From NCBI RefSeq assembly GCF_045290345.1, contig NZ_CP155447.1, forward strand, positions 10,354,001-10,418,000: 64,000 bases of DNA, read 5' to 3'. Made by a program: the position numbers and the translations under genes. The notes beneath the pieces are model-generated. The model was not told the origin of the DNA. It worked only from the letters and a program-made list of their open reading frames with translations, and made no database searches. Origin of the DNA: Singulisphaera sp045290345. GTDB taxonomy: Bacteria; Planctomycetota; Planctomycetia; Isosphaerales; Isosphaeraceae. This document shows, one piece after another, positions 27,668 to 37,293 of the stretch. Within the stretch, counting starts at the first letter, position 1. Every line of letters starts with the position of its first letter.

Positions 27668-28864
27668 ATGAACATACCTCCGATTGATCTCCTCGGCGAG
27701 CGGCCTGCCGCTTCGCCGCTTTCCTCCGCTGAAATTCAGCGCTACGCTCGGCATCTCATCATGCCGGAGGTCGCAATGAATGGTCAGCAGAGGCTCAAGG
27801 CTTCCAAGGTCCTCTGTATTGGAACAGGGGGCCTCGGAGCTCCCTTGACCCTCTATCTGGCCGCCGCGGGGGTCGGCACGATCGGTCTGGTCGACTTCGA
27901 CGTCGTCGACGTGTCGAATCTCCAGCGCCAAATCATCCACTTCACCGCGGACGTCGGCCGCCCCAAGGTCACGAGCGCTCAAGAGAAGCTCCAGGCGATC
28001 AATCCCGAGCTGAAGATCATTCGGCACGAGCACCCGATCGACAGCAGCAACGCCCTGGAGATCTTCGCCGACTACGACGTGATCGTGGATGGCACCGACA
28101 ACTTCCCGACCCGCTACCTCGTCAACGACGCGTGCGTGCTTCTGGGCAAGCCGAATGTCTACGGATCGATCTTTCGATTCGACGGCCAAGCGTCGGTTTT
28201 CTTCCCACCGCATGGTCCCTGCTACCGCTGCCTCTATCCCGAACCGCCTCCCCCCGACCTCGTGCCGAACTGCGCCGAGGGGGGTGTATTGGGGATCCTG
28301 CCCGGGCTGATCGGAATCGTTCAAGCCACCGAAACGGTGAAACTTCTGCTGGGGACCGGACGCCCGCTGACCGGCCGACTCCTTCTCTACGACGCTCTCG
28401 ACATGAGCTTCCGCGAGATGAAAGTGCGGAAGAACCCCAAATGTCCGATCTGCGGCCCCAACCCGACGATCACCGGCCTGATTGATTATCAGCAGTTTTG
28501 CGGAGTCCCGGTCGTTGATCCCGCGGTGGCGACGACGGCTTCCGGGAACGACACGATCACCCCGCTGGAACTCAAGGGGATGCAAGATCGGGGAGAACAG
28601 CCCTTCATCCTCGACGTCCGCAACCCTGAGGAAATTGCCATCTGCCGGATCGCCGGGTCGACCGTCATCCCATTGCCTGAGCTTCCCAATCGGCTCGCGG
28701 AACTCCAGCGCGATCGAGCGATGATCGTCCACTGCAAAAGTGGCGTCCGAAGCGCGAAGGCGATTGCCTTGCTGAACGAGGCCGGATTCAGTCGACTTCA
28801 GAACCTCACGGGTGGAATTCTGGCCTGGATCAAGGATGTGGATCCGACGCTGCCGACCTATTGA
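27668..28864 (+). CDS. MoeB/ThiF-like adenylyltransferase with rhodanese domain
   Basis: A 398-residue two-domain protein. The E1-like domain (about 25-270) has the nucleotide motif GTGGLGAP, DVVDVSNLQRQ and two zinc pairs, CYRC and CPIC. A rhodanese domain (about 295-395) has Cys356 in VHCKSGVRSA, which can carry persulfide. Such proteins adenylate the C-terminus of sulfur-carrier proteins (MoaD, ThiS, CysO) and hand over sulfur. The partner is not in this window. I chose the ATG at 27668; the frame opens at 27623 inside fabF. It may share the fatty-acid transcript without a functional link. Confidence 0.93.
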   Translation: MNIPPIDLLGERPAASPLSSAEIQRYARHLIMPEVAMNGQQRLKASKVLCIGTGGLGAPLTLYLAAAGVGTIGLVDFDVVDVSNLQRQIIHFTADVGRPKVTSAQEKLQAINPELKIIRHEHPIDSSNALEIFADYDVIVDGTDNFPTRYLVNDACVLLGKPNVYGSIFRFDGQASVFFPPHGPCYRCLYPEPPPPDLVPNCAEGGVLGILPGLIGIVQATETVKLLLGTGRPLTGRLLLYDALDMSFREMKVRKNPKCPICGPNPTITGLIDYQQFCGVPVVDPAVATTASGNDTITPLELKGMQDRGEQPFILDVRNPEEIAICRIAGSTVIPLPELPNRLAELQRDRAMIVHCKSGVRSAKAIALLNEAGFSRLQNLTGGILAWIKDVDPTLPTY

Positions 28865-29064
28865 TTGAGAGCCGAACCAACGGCGTTTCCGCGATATAAG
28901 GGGTCCTGCTGACGATCGCTCTCGAGCCCTTAGCTGACAGTCGACCGAATCCGTGAAGGGCTCTACCGGCAGGGGGTTGCAAAGCGCAAACCCCTGTGCC
29001 ATATTTCACCCTCTCCCCGGACGACCCTCCAGCACCAGGACACCGACATGATCGAGGGGACGAA

Positions 29065-31422
29065 ATGAGCTGGCAGGCAGGACTTTACGTAGCCGCGGTG
29101 CTAATTCCCTTGGCCGCGTTTACCATCGAGTTAATCGGGATCCGCCTGCTCGGCCGTTTGAACGCCTACCTGGCGACTGGGGCCATCGGCCTCTCATTCC
29201 TCCTGAGCGCGGTCGGTTTTTTCCAGTACTTCTTCGTGGAAGCGGAAGGGGTCCTGGCCTCGCACCATCCACACGCCGCGGCCCATGCCGAACCAGGCGC
29301 AACGGCGGAAGCGGCCGAGCCCGAGGGGTCGCACGCGGAGAAAGCGGAGCACGCCAAGGGACCACTCGTCTGGCGTGCCAGCTACAACTGGGTCATCGGG
29401 GGCACCCAGGCCGTCCCCGTGGTGGGCCGGCTTGCCGGGCCCGCGTTGGTGATCCCGCTAGCCGTTCATATCGACAACCTTACCGTGATCATGTTCTTGA
29501 TGGTCACGTTTATCGCGACGTTGATCCACATCTACTCGATGGGGTACATGCACGACGACGCGGGCTACCCGCGGTTCTTCACGTACCTCTCGCTCTTCTG
29601 CTTCTCGATGCTCGGCCTGGTCGCGTCGGCCAACGTCTTCATGATCTTCATCTTCTGGGAGTTGGTCGGGGTCTGCTCTTACCTCCTGATCGGCTTCTGG
29701 TACGAGGAGAAGAAGAATTGCAACGCGGCGAACAAGGCGTTCATCGTCAACCGCGTGGGTGACATCGGGATGCTCATCGGCCTGGGCCTGATCTGGACCA
29801 GTTTCGGCACCTTCGATATCCACACGATCAACCACTCGCTTCGTGATCAAACGGGGCGACTCAATGTGGAAGCGTCAACCGTAGGGGACACTGCGGTCGT
29901 CACGCTTTACGACCAGGAAAGTGGGCTGGCCCTCAAAAATGAGGTGACCGGCAAGCCGTTACAGATTCCGTTTTGGGCTTTGACCCTGGCGGGGCTCGGC
30001 ATCTTCGCCGGATGTGCTGGCAAGAGTGCCCAGTTCCCCCTCCACGTCTGGCTCCCGGACGCGATGGCTGGTCCGACCCCTGTTTCCGCCTTGATCCACG
30101 CGGCCACAATGGTGGCGGCAGGCGTTTACTTGGTGGGCCGTTTCTTTCCGCTCTTCACACCGGATGTTCAACTCTACATCGCCTACACCGGGGGAATCAC
30201 CCTCTTCATCGCGGCCACGATCGCGACGGTGCAGACCGATTACAAGAAGGTGCTCGCGTACTCGACCGTCAGCCAGCTCGGCTTCATGATGCTCGGACTT
30301 GGAGTCGGGGGTTGGGCCGCCGGGCTCTTCCACCTCCTGACGCACGCCTTCTTCAAGGCGCTCCTGTTCTTGGGTGCGGGAAGTATCTACCACGCCGTCC
30401 ACACCTACGAAATGCCGGTGCTGGGTGGCTTGCGTAAGAAGATGCCGATCACTGCTTACACAATGCTCGCAGCGACGCTCGCGATCTCGGGCGTGCCGCT
30501 CTTCAGCGGATTTTATTCGAAGGATGCGATCCTCGCTTCTTCGATCTACTTCGTCTTCGGCGAGCACAATCCTCAGCACATTCTCCTGTTCCTGCTCCCT
30601 GCGTTCGGAGCAGCGCTGACCGCCTTCTACATGTTCCGGATGTGGTTCCTGGTCTTCGCTGGCGACCCCCGCGGCTACCCGGCGGCAGCCCACGGGCACG
30701 CTGGTGCGCATGAGCACGGCGACCACCACCATGGCAATCCGTACGACCACGCTCATGAGAGCCCTCCGATCATGACATGGCCGCTCATGATTCTGGCCGT
30801 GCCCACGATCATCATCGGCTACCCGTTTACGATTCTGCCGGTCTCGACCTCGGACATCGCCAAACCGGTCGTCGAGCGGATGCTCGAATACGGCGAACCG
30901 GTTGTCAGACAAGTTCATGTTGAATCGCTCCACCAGTCGCACTTGCTCGCGATGGGCGCTTCGGTGTTGATCCTCGCGGTCGGCGTCGGCCTGGGCATCC
31001 TCTTCTACGCTCCGCCGCTCCCGTACGTCTTTCGGAAGCGGCAGGATGCTCGCGTGGCCGCCGAGCGACTTGGCGGGATCTACGGCTTCTTCGTCAACAA
31101 GTGGTATTTTGACGAACTCTATGACCTCGCCTTCGTGCAACCGACGTTGGCTCTCACCCGGCTCTGTAGCGAGTTCGATAAGCGGGTCATCGATGCCGCG
31201 GTCAACGGCGTGGCGAAAGTGACTCTCCTCGTGAGCAAGGCAGAAGGGGTCTTCGATCGGGTCGCCGTCGACTCGCTGGTGAACCTGACCGCGCGGACCG
31301 TCTATTCCGTGGGTAACTGGAGCCGCGGGATCCAGACCGGCCGCATCCGAAACTACCTGATGTTCCTGGCTGTCGCCTTGGTCGGCTTGTTCGTAGGCGT
31401 CTTCGCCTGGGTTCGCCCCTGA
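29065..31422 (+). CDS. nuoL: NADH-quinone oxidoreductase subunit L
   Basis: A 785-residue antiporter-like proton-pumping subunit of complex I. It shows FIFWELVGVCSYLLIGFW, AGKSAQFPLHVWLPDAMAGPTPVSALIHAATMVAAG cut into shorter conserved pieces, and YSTVSQLGFMM. The long lateral helix and C-terminal membrane segment extend past residue 680. Two His-rich loops are unusual: residues about 67-100 and 543-565. The ATG at 29065 follows GAGGGGACGAA; an in-frame upstream ATG is less likely. nuoM follows, but no other nuo genes are here. Confidence 0.95.
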   Translation: MSWQAGLYVAAVLIPLAAFTIELIGIRLLGRLNAYLATGAIGLSFLLSAVGFFQYFFVEAEGVLASHHPHAAAHAEPGATAEAAEPEGSHAEKAEHAKGPLVWRASYNWVIGGTQAVPVVGRLAGPALVIPLAVHIDNLTVIMFLMVTFIATLIHIYSMGYMHDDAGYPRFFTYLSLFCFSMLGLVASANVFMIFIFWELVGVCSYLLIGFWYEEKKNCNAANKAFIVNRVGDIGMLIGLGLIWTSFGTFDIHTINHSLRDQTGRLNVEASTVGDTAVVTLYDQESGLALKNEVTGKPLQIPFWALTLAGLGIFAGCAGKSAQFPLHVWLPDAMAGPTPVSALIHAATMVAAGVYLVGRFFPLFTPDVQLYIAYTGGITLFIAATIATVQTDYKKVLAYSTVSQLGFMMLGLGVGGWAAGLFHLLTHAFFKALLFLGAGSIYHAVHTYEMPVLGGLRKKMPITAYTMLAATLAISGVPLFSGFYSKDAILASSIYFVFGEHNPQHILLFLLPAFGAALTAFYMFRMWFLVFAGDPRGYPAAAHGHAGAHEHGDHHHGNPYDHAHESPPIMTWPLMILAVPTIIIGYPFTILPVSTSDIAKPVVERMLEYGEPVVRQVHVESLHQSHLLAMGASVLILAVGVGLGILFYAPPLPYVFRKRQDARVAAERLGGIYGFFVNKWYFDELYDLAFVQPTLALTRLCSEFDKRVIDAAVNGVAKVTLLVSKAEGVFDRVAVDSLVNLTARTVYSVGNWSRGIQTGRIRNYLMFLAVALVGLFVGVFAWVRP

Positions 31423-31511
31423 CCTTGAGCGAACTGGACCGGGTCCGTTCGCCGTACCGCCGTACAACGTCCTTCCACGACCTTGACTCTCTTCGAAGTG
31501 GTGCCAACGTC

Positions 31512-33251
31512 ATGAGCGACGATCTTTTGCTGACCCTGCTCTGGCTGCTCCCTTTGCTCGGAGCCATCGGCGTCCTCTTGATCCCTAAGCGGGCCGAGAC
31601 GGCGATCAAAGGGACCGCACTGGCGATCACGCTCGCGACCTTTGCCCTGACGCTGGTGGCCTACAGCGCTTACGTCCAGCCTGGCTCGAACGCCTCGGCC
31701 CCGTTACGCGAACGAGCCGAGCGCAACTCGCTCACCAGCACGACCTCCGCGGAGAACCCGTCCGTCAGCGAAGTCGGACCGGCACTCGGCGACCTGGTGG
31801 TGCGGCGGACCTGGATCCCCTACTTCAACATCCAGTATTATCTCGGCCTGGATGGGATCAGCCTGAGCCTGGTTCTCCTCACCGGCCTGGTGAGCGTGCT
31901 GGCCTGCCTGGCGTCGTGGAAGATCGACAAGCAGGTGAAGGGATATTTCTCCCTCTACCTGCTGCTCACGGCGAGCATGATGGGCGTCTTCCTCTCGCTC
32001 GACATGTTCCTCTTCTACGTCTTCTTCGAAGTCATGCTGCTGCCGATGTACTTCCTGATCGGCGTTTGGGGCGGTGAGAACCGCGAGTATGCGGCCATCA
32101 AGTTCCTGCTCTACACGCTCTTCGGGTCGGTCTTTATTCTCGTCGCCATCCTGCTGCTCTACTTCTGGCCGGGCGATCCGCTGGTGGCGGGCGTGCCCCA
32201 AGCCATGCTCCACGGCCAGGTGTTCAGCGCCCACTCCTTCGACCTCGTGGCTCTGGCCCAGATCGCCAGCGAGACGGGTTATTACGGCGTCTCCGTCCAG
32301 CGCTGGATCTTCGGCCTCTTCCTGGTTGGATTCTGCATCAAGCTGCCGTCGTTCCCGTTCCACACATGGTTGCCCGACGCTCACGTGCAGGCCCCGACCC
32401 CGATCAGCATGATCCTCGCGGGCGTCTTGCTCAAGATCGGCGGCTACGGCCTGATCCGGCTCGCCTGGCCGCTCGCGCCGCAGGGTGCGATTGAGTTCGC
32501 CTACCCGGTCGCCATCCTGGGTGTCTTCAGCATCCTCTATGGGGCCCTGGTGGCGATGGCGCAGACCGACTTCAAGAAGCTGGTCGCCTATAGCTCGGTC
32601 AGCCACATGGGCTATGTGACGCTCGGCATGGCCGCGATGAACCTCACAGACGATCCTCGCTACTACGCCTTCGGCGTCAACGGCGCGATGTTCATGATGA
32701 TCGCGCACGGGATCACCTCCACCGGCATGTTCTTCTTGGTGGGCGTCATCTATGAACGTGCCCACACCCGTGACCTCAAGAAGCTGGGGGGGCTGCTCAC
32801 CTCGATGCCCGCCTATGGAGCCGTCTCGTTCCTGATCTTCTTCGGATCGATGGGACTGCCGGGGCTCTGCGGGTTCATCGCCGAAGCGTTCGTGGTTCTT
32901 TCCACATTCAACTACAGCAAGCTGCTGGCCATTCTCGCGGCCGCCGCCGTGGTCCTGACCGCCGCCTATATCCTCTGGACGCTTCAACGCGTCTTCCTCG
33001 GCCGGAACGAGCAATACCGCGGTCTGCCCGACCTTAGCCCCCGCGAGTGGGCAATCTCGATCCCGTTGGTCGTCCTCACCGTCGCCTTGGGTGTCTTTCC
33101 CCAGCAATTCCTGCTGAGCTGGATGAGCCCGTCGGTCGAGTTGATGGTTCGCGACGTCGCCATCGCATCCAGCCGGTTGGAAACCAGCGAGGCTGCCCGT
33201 CAGGCCAAGGTTGTCTCTGAAGTAGCCACCCCCGTGGTCCAAAACCGCTGA
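31512..33251 (+). CDS. nuoM: NADH-quinone oxidoreductase subunit M
   Basis: A 579-residue membrane subunit homologous to NuoL. It has FYVFFEVMLLPMYFLIG, KLPSFPFHTWLPDAHVQAPT and AYSSVSHMGYVTLG, the standard antiporter signatures with the conserved Glu and Lys. It pumps protons in complex I. I start at the ATG at 31512; a TTG at 31425 would add 29 residues that are not hydrophobic. It starts 89 bases after nuoL ends. The expected next gene, nuoN, is absent; an SDR follows instead. Confidence 0.95.
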   Translation: MSDDLLLTLLWLLPLLGAIGVLLIPKRAETAIKGTALAITLATFALTLVAYSAYVQPGSNASAPLRERAERNSLTSTTSAENPSVSEVGPALGDLVVRRTWIPYFNIQYYLGLDGISLSLVLLTGLVSVLACLASWKIDKQVKGYFSLYLLLTASMMGVFLSLDMFLFYVFFEVMLLPMYFLIGVWGGENREYAAIKFLLYTLFGSVFILVAILLLYFWPGDPLVAGVPQAMLHGQVFSAHSFDLVALAQIASETGYYGVSVQRWIFGLFLVGFCIKLPSFPFHTWLPDAHVQAPTPISMILAGVLLKIGGYGLIRLAWPLAPQGAIEFAYPVAILGVFSILYGALVAMAQTDFKKLVAYSSVSHMGYVTLGMAAMNLTDDPRYYAFGVNGAMFMMIAHGITSTGMFFLVGVIYERAHTRDLKKLGGLLTSMPAYGAVSFLIFFGSMGLPGLCGFIAEAFVVLSTFNYSKLLAILAAAAVVLTAAYILWTLQRVFLGRNEQYRGLPDLSPREWAISIPLVVLTVALGVFPQQFLLSWMSPSVELMVRDVAIASSRLETSEAARQAKVVSEVATPVVQNR

Positions 33252-33335
33252 GAACGCTCGGCAGGACTTTATCAGTCGTCCGACGGAGAGGGCGATTTCC
33301 TCTCCGCGACCGACTCGCTCCGAGGTTGACGTGCA

Positions 33336-34073
33336 ATGGGCCGGGAACGTGTCGCGCTGGTGACGGGGTCGGCAACGGGAATCGGCCGGGCAGTGGCCTG
33401 GCGATTCGCCAGCCTTGGTTTCGCGGTCACGGTCAACTACTCGAAGTCGCGGACCGAGGCTGAGGAGACAGCCGACGGTGTTCGCGAACGGGGCGGAGAG
33501 GCGCTCGTTGTTCAGGCGGACGTCGCCGACGACACGGCGGTGCGTGCCATGGTCGAACGGACCGCCGAGGAGTTCGGCGGGCTCGACGTCCTCGTGAACA
33601 ACGCGGCGACCACGTTCTTCGTCGCACACCATGACCTGGAAGGACTGACCGACCAGGTCTGGGACGAGATCCTCGGCGTGAACCTGAAAGGCACCTTCTT
33701 CGCCTGCCGCGCCGCAATGCCCTACCTCAAGGTGCGCAAGGGGAACATCGTCAACATCGCCTCGGTGGCAGGCGTGGCGGGGTCGGGGAGCTCGATCGCC
33801 TACGCAGCGAGTAAAGGGGGGGTCATCACCATGACCAAGAGCCTGGCGAAGGCGTTTGCCCCGGAGGTTCGGGTCAATGCCGTCGCTCCCGGCCCGGTTC
33901 AAACCCGATGGCTCGCCGACCACCAAGACATGGTCGAGCAAGCGATGAAGTCGACTCCTCTGAAACGGCCCGCCTCGGCCGACGACATCGCGGACGTCAC
34001 CCTCTTCCTCGCCAACGGTACCTCATTGATGACCGGCCAGGTTCTCGTCGCTGACGGCGGACGAACCATCTGA
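33336..34073 (+). CDS. short-chain dehydrogenase/reductase
   Basis: A 245-residue SDR with the cofactor motif TGSATGIG near residues 10-17, LVNNAAT where the family normally has NNAG, a catalytic Ser in NIASVAG and YAASK with Tyr and Lys. It resembles FabG-like enzymes and could reduce a ketoacyl or sugar substrate with NAD(P)H. The start is ATG at 33336 with only a weak ribosome site. It lies 84 bases after nuoM on the same strand, but no functional link is evident. Confidence 0.9.
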   Translation: MGRERVALVTGSATGIGRAVAWRFASLGFAVTVNYSKSRTEAEETADGVRERGGEALVVQADVADDTAVRAMVERTAEEFGGLDVLVNNAATTFFVAHHDLEGLTDQVWDEILGVNLKGTFFACRAAMPYLKVRKGNIVNIASVAGVAGSGSSIAYAASKGGVITMTKSLAKAFAPEVRVNAVAPGPVQTRWLADHQDMVEQAMKSTPLKRPASADDIADVTLFLANGTSLMTGQVLVADGGRTI

Positions 34074-34251
34074 ACACGAGCCGCGCCAGCCGCCCCCCGA
34101 CGATGTCACGGTTCCGGTTGGTTGCACCGACTCAATATGATCTGACCTTGCGTCGATCCGCGGGCCAGAGTAACTTGCCGCTCGCCCCTACACCCACGTC
34201 ACTGCACCATTTCCGGAGGGTTTCTCGAATCAACCAAAAGGAGTGGAGCCG

Positions 34252-34692
34252 ATGCAGGGCAGGTCATGGATGGCCGCTTTGACCGTCGCCGTGGGGATCG
34301 TTCTTCCTCTCGCTCGTCAGGCGAACGCCGACGAGAAACCAGCGACAAAAGGAAACACCGTCTACCTTCAGTTGCGGATCGCCGGGCTCGACCGCGACGG
34401 GTGCGACGTCGAAATCAAGCCCAGTCACTCGGGCTGCCAATTCCGCACGGTCCGCCAGCACGTCGATCAAACTGGCTTGCAGACCCTTCGACTCGACGAC
34501 GTGAAAACCTCCAGCGCCGATCGTGAGTGCGCGTTCTCGATCACGATCCGTGAAGCTGGCCAGGCCACCCGGACCGTTCGACGTGGCCTGAGACTGGCCG
34601 CGCCCGAGACTGCCCCTTTTTCAACGATGGAATGCTTTATCAGCTCCCCTTCCAAACTCGCCAAGGCCGAACAGGAAAAGCGGACCCGCTGA
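34252..34692 (+). CDS. secreted hypothetical protein
   Basis: A 146-residue protein with a signal peptide ending near ANA (about residue 26). The remaining part is a beta-rich domain with three cysteines (CDVEI, SGCQF, RECAF) and one more in METCF-like position near the end (MECF), possibly two disulfides. I do not recognise the family. The ATG at 34252 has AAGGAG 9 bases upstream. Confidence 0.75.
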   Translation: MQGRSWMAALTVAVGIVLPLARQANADEKPATKGNTVYLQLRIAGLDRDGCDVEIKPSHSGCQFRTVRQHVDQTGLQTLRLDDVKTSSADRECAFSITIREAGQATRTVRRGLRLAAPETAPFSTMECFISSPSKLAKAEQEKRTR

Positions 34693-35112
34693 TCTTCGAA
34701 GCCAACGACAGAGAGATCGGGAGCAGTCCACCTTGGGTGAGCGCCAAGCTTCTCGTACAGACATCTCGACTTTTTGCTCCTTAAAACCCAGTCGGGTTCG
34801 TCCCCAAAGCCGTTCTCATCGGTAAGCTCCTTGCAGCCCCGACTGGTATGGCCACTCATCGCCCTTTCAGGGCCGCCAGTGTCGGTCATGACCTGCCTGT
34901 CGAAGATTCTCCGCAGGCGGGTTGAGTTGGCATCGCCCAGCCGAGTCGACCGCGAGCGCAAGTCGTTGCAACGAGCCCGTGGTCCTTGCCCCCAGCCATC
35001 CGACTCGACCGACCTCGCACTTGCCCCGACCCAAATGAAAAAAATGGCCCGAGATCCAAGGGGATCTCGGGCCTCGCTCTTGTTTCCGGTTTGCGGGGCG
35101 GACGACCACGGG
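34693..35112. other. intergenic region between converging genes
   Basis: 420 bases without a credible gene. The only clear element is the minus-strand terminator at 35038-35073. Confidence 0.5.
35038..35073 (-). terminator. intrinsic terminator of the DUF1559 gene at 35113
   Basis: A perfect 12-bp stem (GGCCCGAGATCC with its complement, loop AAGG) at 35046-35073. In the minus direction it is followed by A and a run of seven T residues. It starts 40 bases after the stop codon. Confidence 0.9.
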
Positions 35113-36186
<1,074 letters not shown>

Positions 36187-36258
36187 CAGTGGTTCCTTGT
36201 TCTAGTCTCTTGCAAATTAAACCATGTCACTCAGCGAGCATGTTTTTTAAACAGACGC

Positions 36259-36786
36259 TCAGTTGTGAAACCGAACCGAAGCAACCGATCTGAGGGACGT
36301 CTTCTGGAGGCGAATCGGCGGCAGGTCATTCGGCTCGGGCTTCACGGTCACCTTCAGCCCCGAGGTCTCCTCGTCAGCATACTGGGGAGGAAACGGCAGT
36401 TTTCGTTGATTCACGCTCCGGCTTCCCGGCTTCGCAACGGCAAGTTTTGATTCGTTAGGCGTAATCTTGACCCGAAATTCTCCCGCGGGTGCGCCCTCAC
36501 CCGACTCACCCGTGCTGAGTGAAAATGCCCCGTCTGCACCGATCGTTCCGGAGGACTCGATCATCAACTCCCCCAGAGGGAGAAAGACGACGCGGCCGGA
36601 GGTCAGTGGCTGGCCGTCGGGCAACAGAATCTTGCCCTTGACCGGATAGACGGTGACCTTGCCAGCGGCATCGGACGAGCCACAGCCAGCAAGGGCAGAG
36701 AGGACGACACAGCCCAGCCAGATGGGTCGACGACTTGAACGAATCCTACCCGTCAGCGATTGGAATCTTTCAAATAACATGCTCAT
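36259..36786 (-). CDS. lipoprotein with carboxypeptidase-regulatory-like domain
   Basis: About 175 residues with a lipoprotein signal (VLSALAGC) and then a single transthyretin-like beta-sandwich: VKGKILLPDGQPLTSGRVVFL, GADGAFSLSTGESGEGAPAGEFRVKI. Such lipoproteins often precede DUF1559 genes in planctomycetes, as here (72-base gap, same strand). The start is uncertain: ATG at 36786 or 36780, neither with a strong ribosome site; the frame is open to 36843. Confidence 0.85.
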   Translation of the reverse strand: MSMLFERFQSLTGRIRSSRRPIWLGCVVLSALAGCGSSDAAGKVTVYPVKGKILLPDGQPLTSGRVVFLPLGELMIESSGTIGADGAFSLSTGESGEGAPAGEFRVKITPNESKLAVAKPGSRSVNQRKLPFPPQYADEETSGLKVTVKPEPNDLPPIRLQKTSLRSVASVRFHN

Positions 36787-37293
36787 GTCACATCGGGTTC
36801 CAGAAAACGATCGGCCACGCTTGGAAGCCATTCCTGTCACCAAAGGCGTCCCGACGCCTGGGATGCTTCACACGTCGAACTCAAGCCCAGCGCGCAGAGC
36901 GAACCCAGACGATCCACACGCCGGAATGGTCCCAGCCTCAGGACGTCTGTCGATTCCAAGATTCAGCAAATTCAATCAGCGATTCGAATTTGGAATTCTT
37001 GATTCCACAACTCAAAACTCTGATCGATATCGTCCTGCCTAAAGAGTTCCGAGGTCGCGAGACAGAGGGGGGGAGCAGCGTTCTGAGCAACGCATGCAAA
37101 TTCTCGCGAACAATGGAGGCTTGGCTTTTGGCAGGTACGAACACCCTCGAATCGAGTATGTCAGGAAGTCAGGCCCCAGGCCTGATTGGCTGGGGCCTAC
37201 TTCGATATGATCCTACGATGCGACGTGGGAAAAGCCTAATGAATGTTCCATGAAGTATCGATGTCCAAAAGGCGAACGCCCATGCCCCTGGAG
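36787..37293. other. intergenic region downstream of dnaE
   Basis: About 500 bases with no credible gene. It holds the hairpin at 37171-37198 and an AT-richer stretch at about 36950-37030 that may carry the promoter of the lipoprotein-DUF1559 pair. Confidence 0.45.
37171..37198 (-). terminator. hairpin downstream of dnaE
   Basis: A perfect 9-bp stem AGGCCCCAG / CTGGGGCCT with a 10-base loop lies about 95 bases after the dnaE stop. No U-tract follows, so its role is uncertain. Confidence 0.35.

Noticed and set aside
29959..31467. Long open frame (502 codons) opposite nuoL.
   Set aside because: Antisense to a conserved gene with no recognisable domain.
31704..33941. Long open frame (745 codons) opposite nuoM and the SDR gene.
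   Set aside because: It spans two genes of the other strand and has low-complexity acidic and basic runs, typical of antisense shadow.
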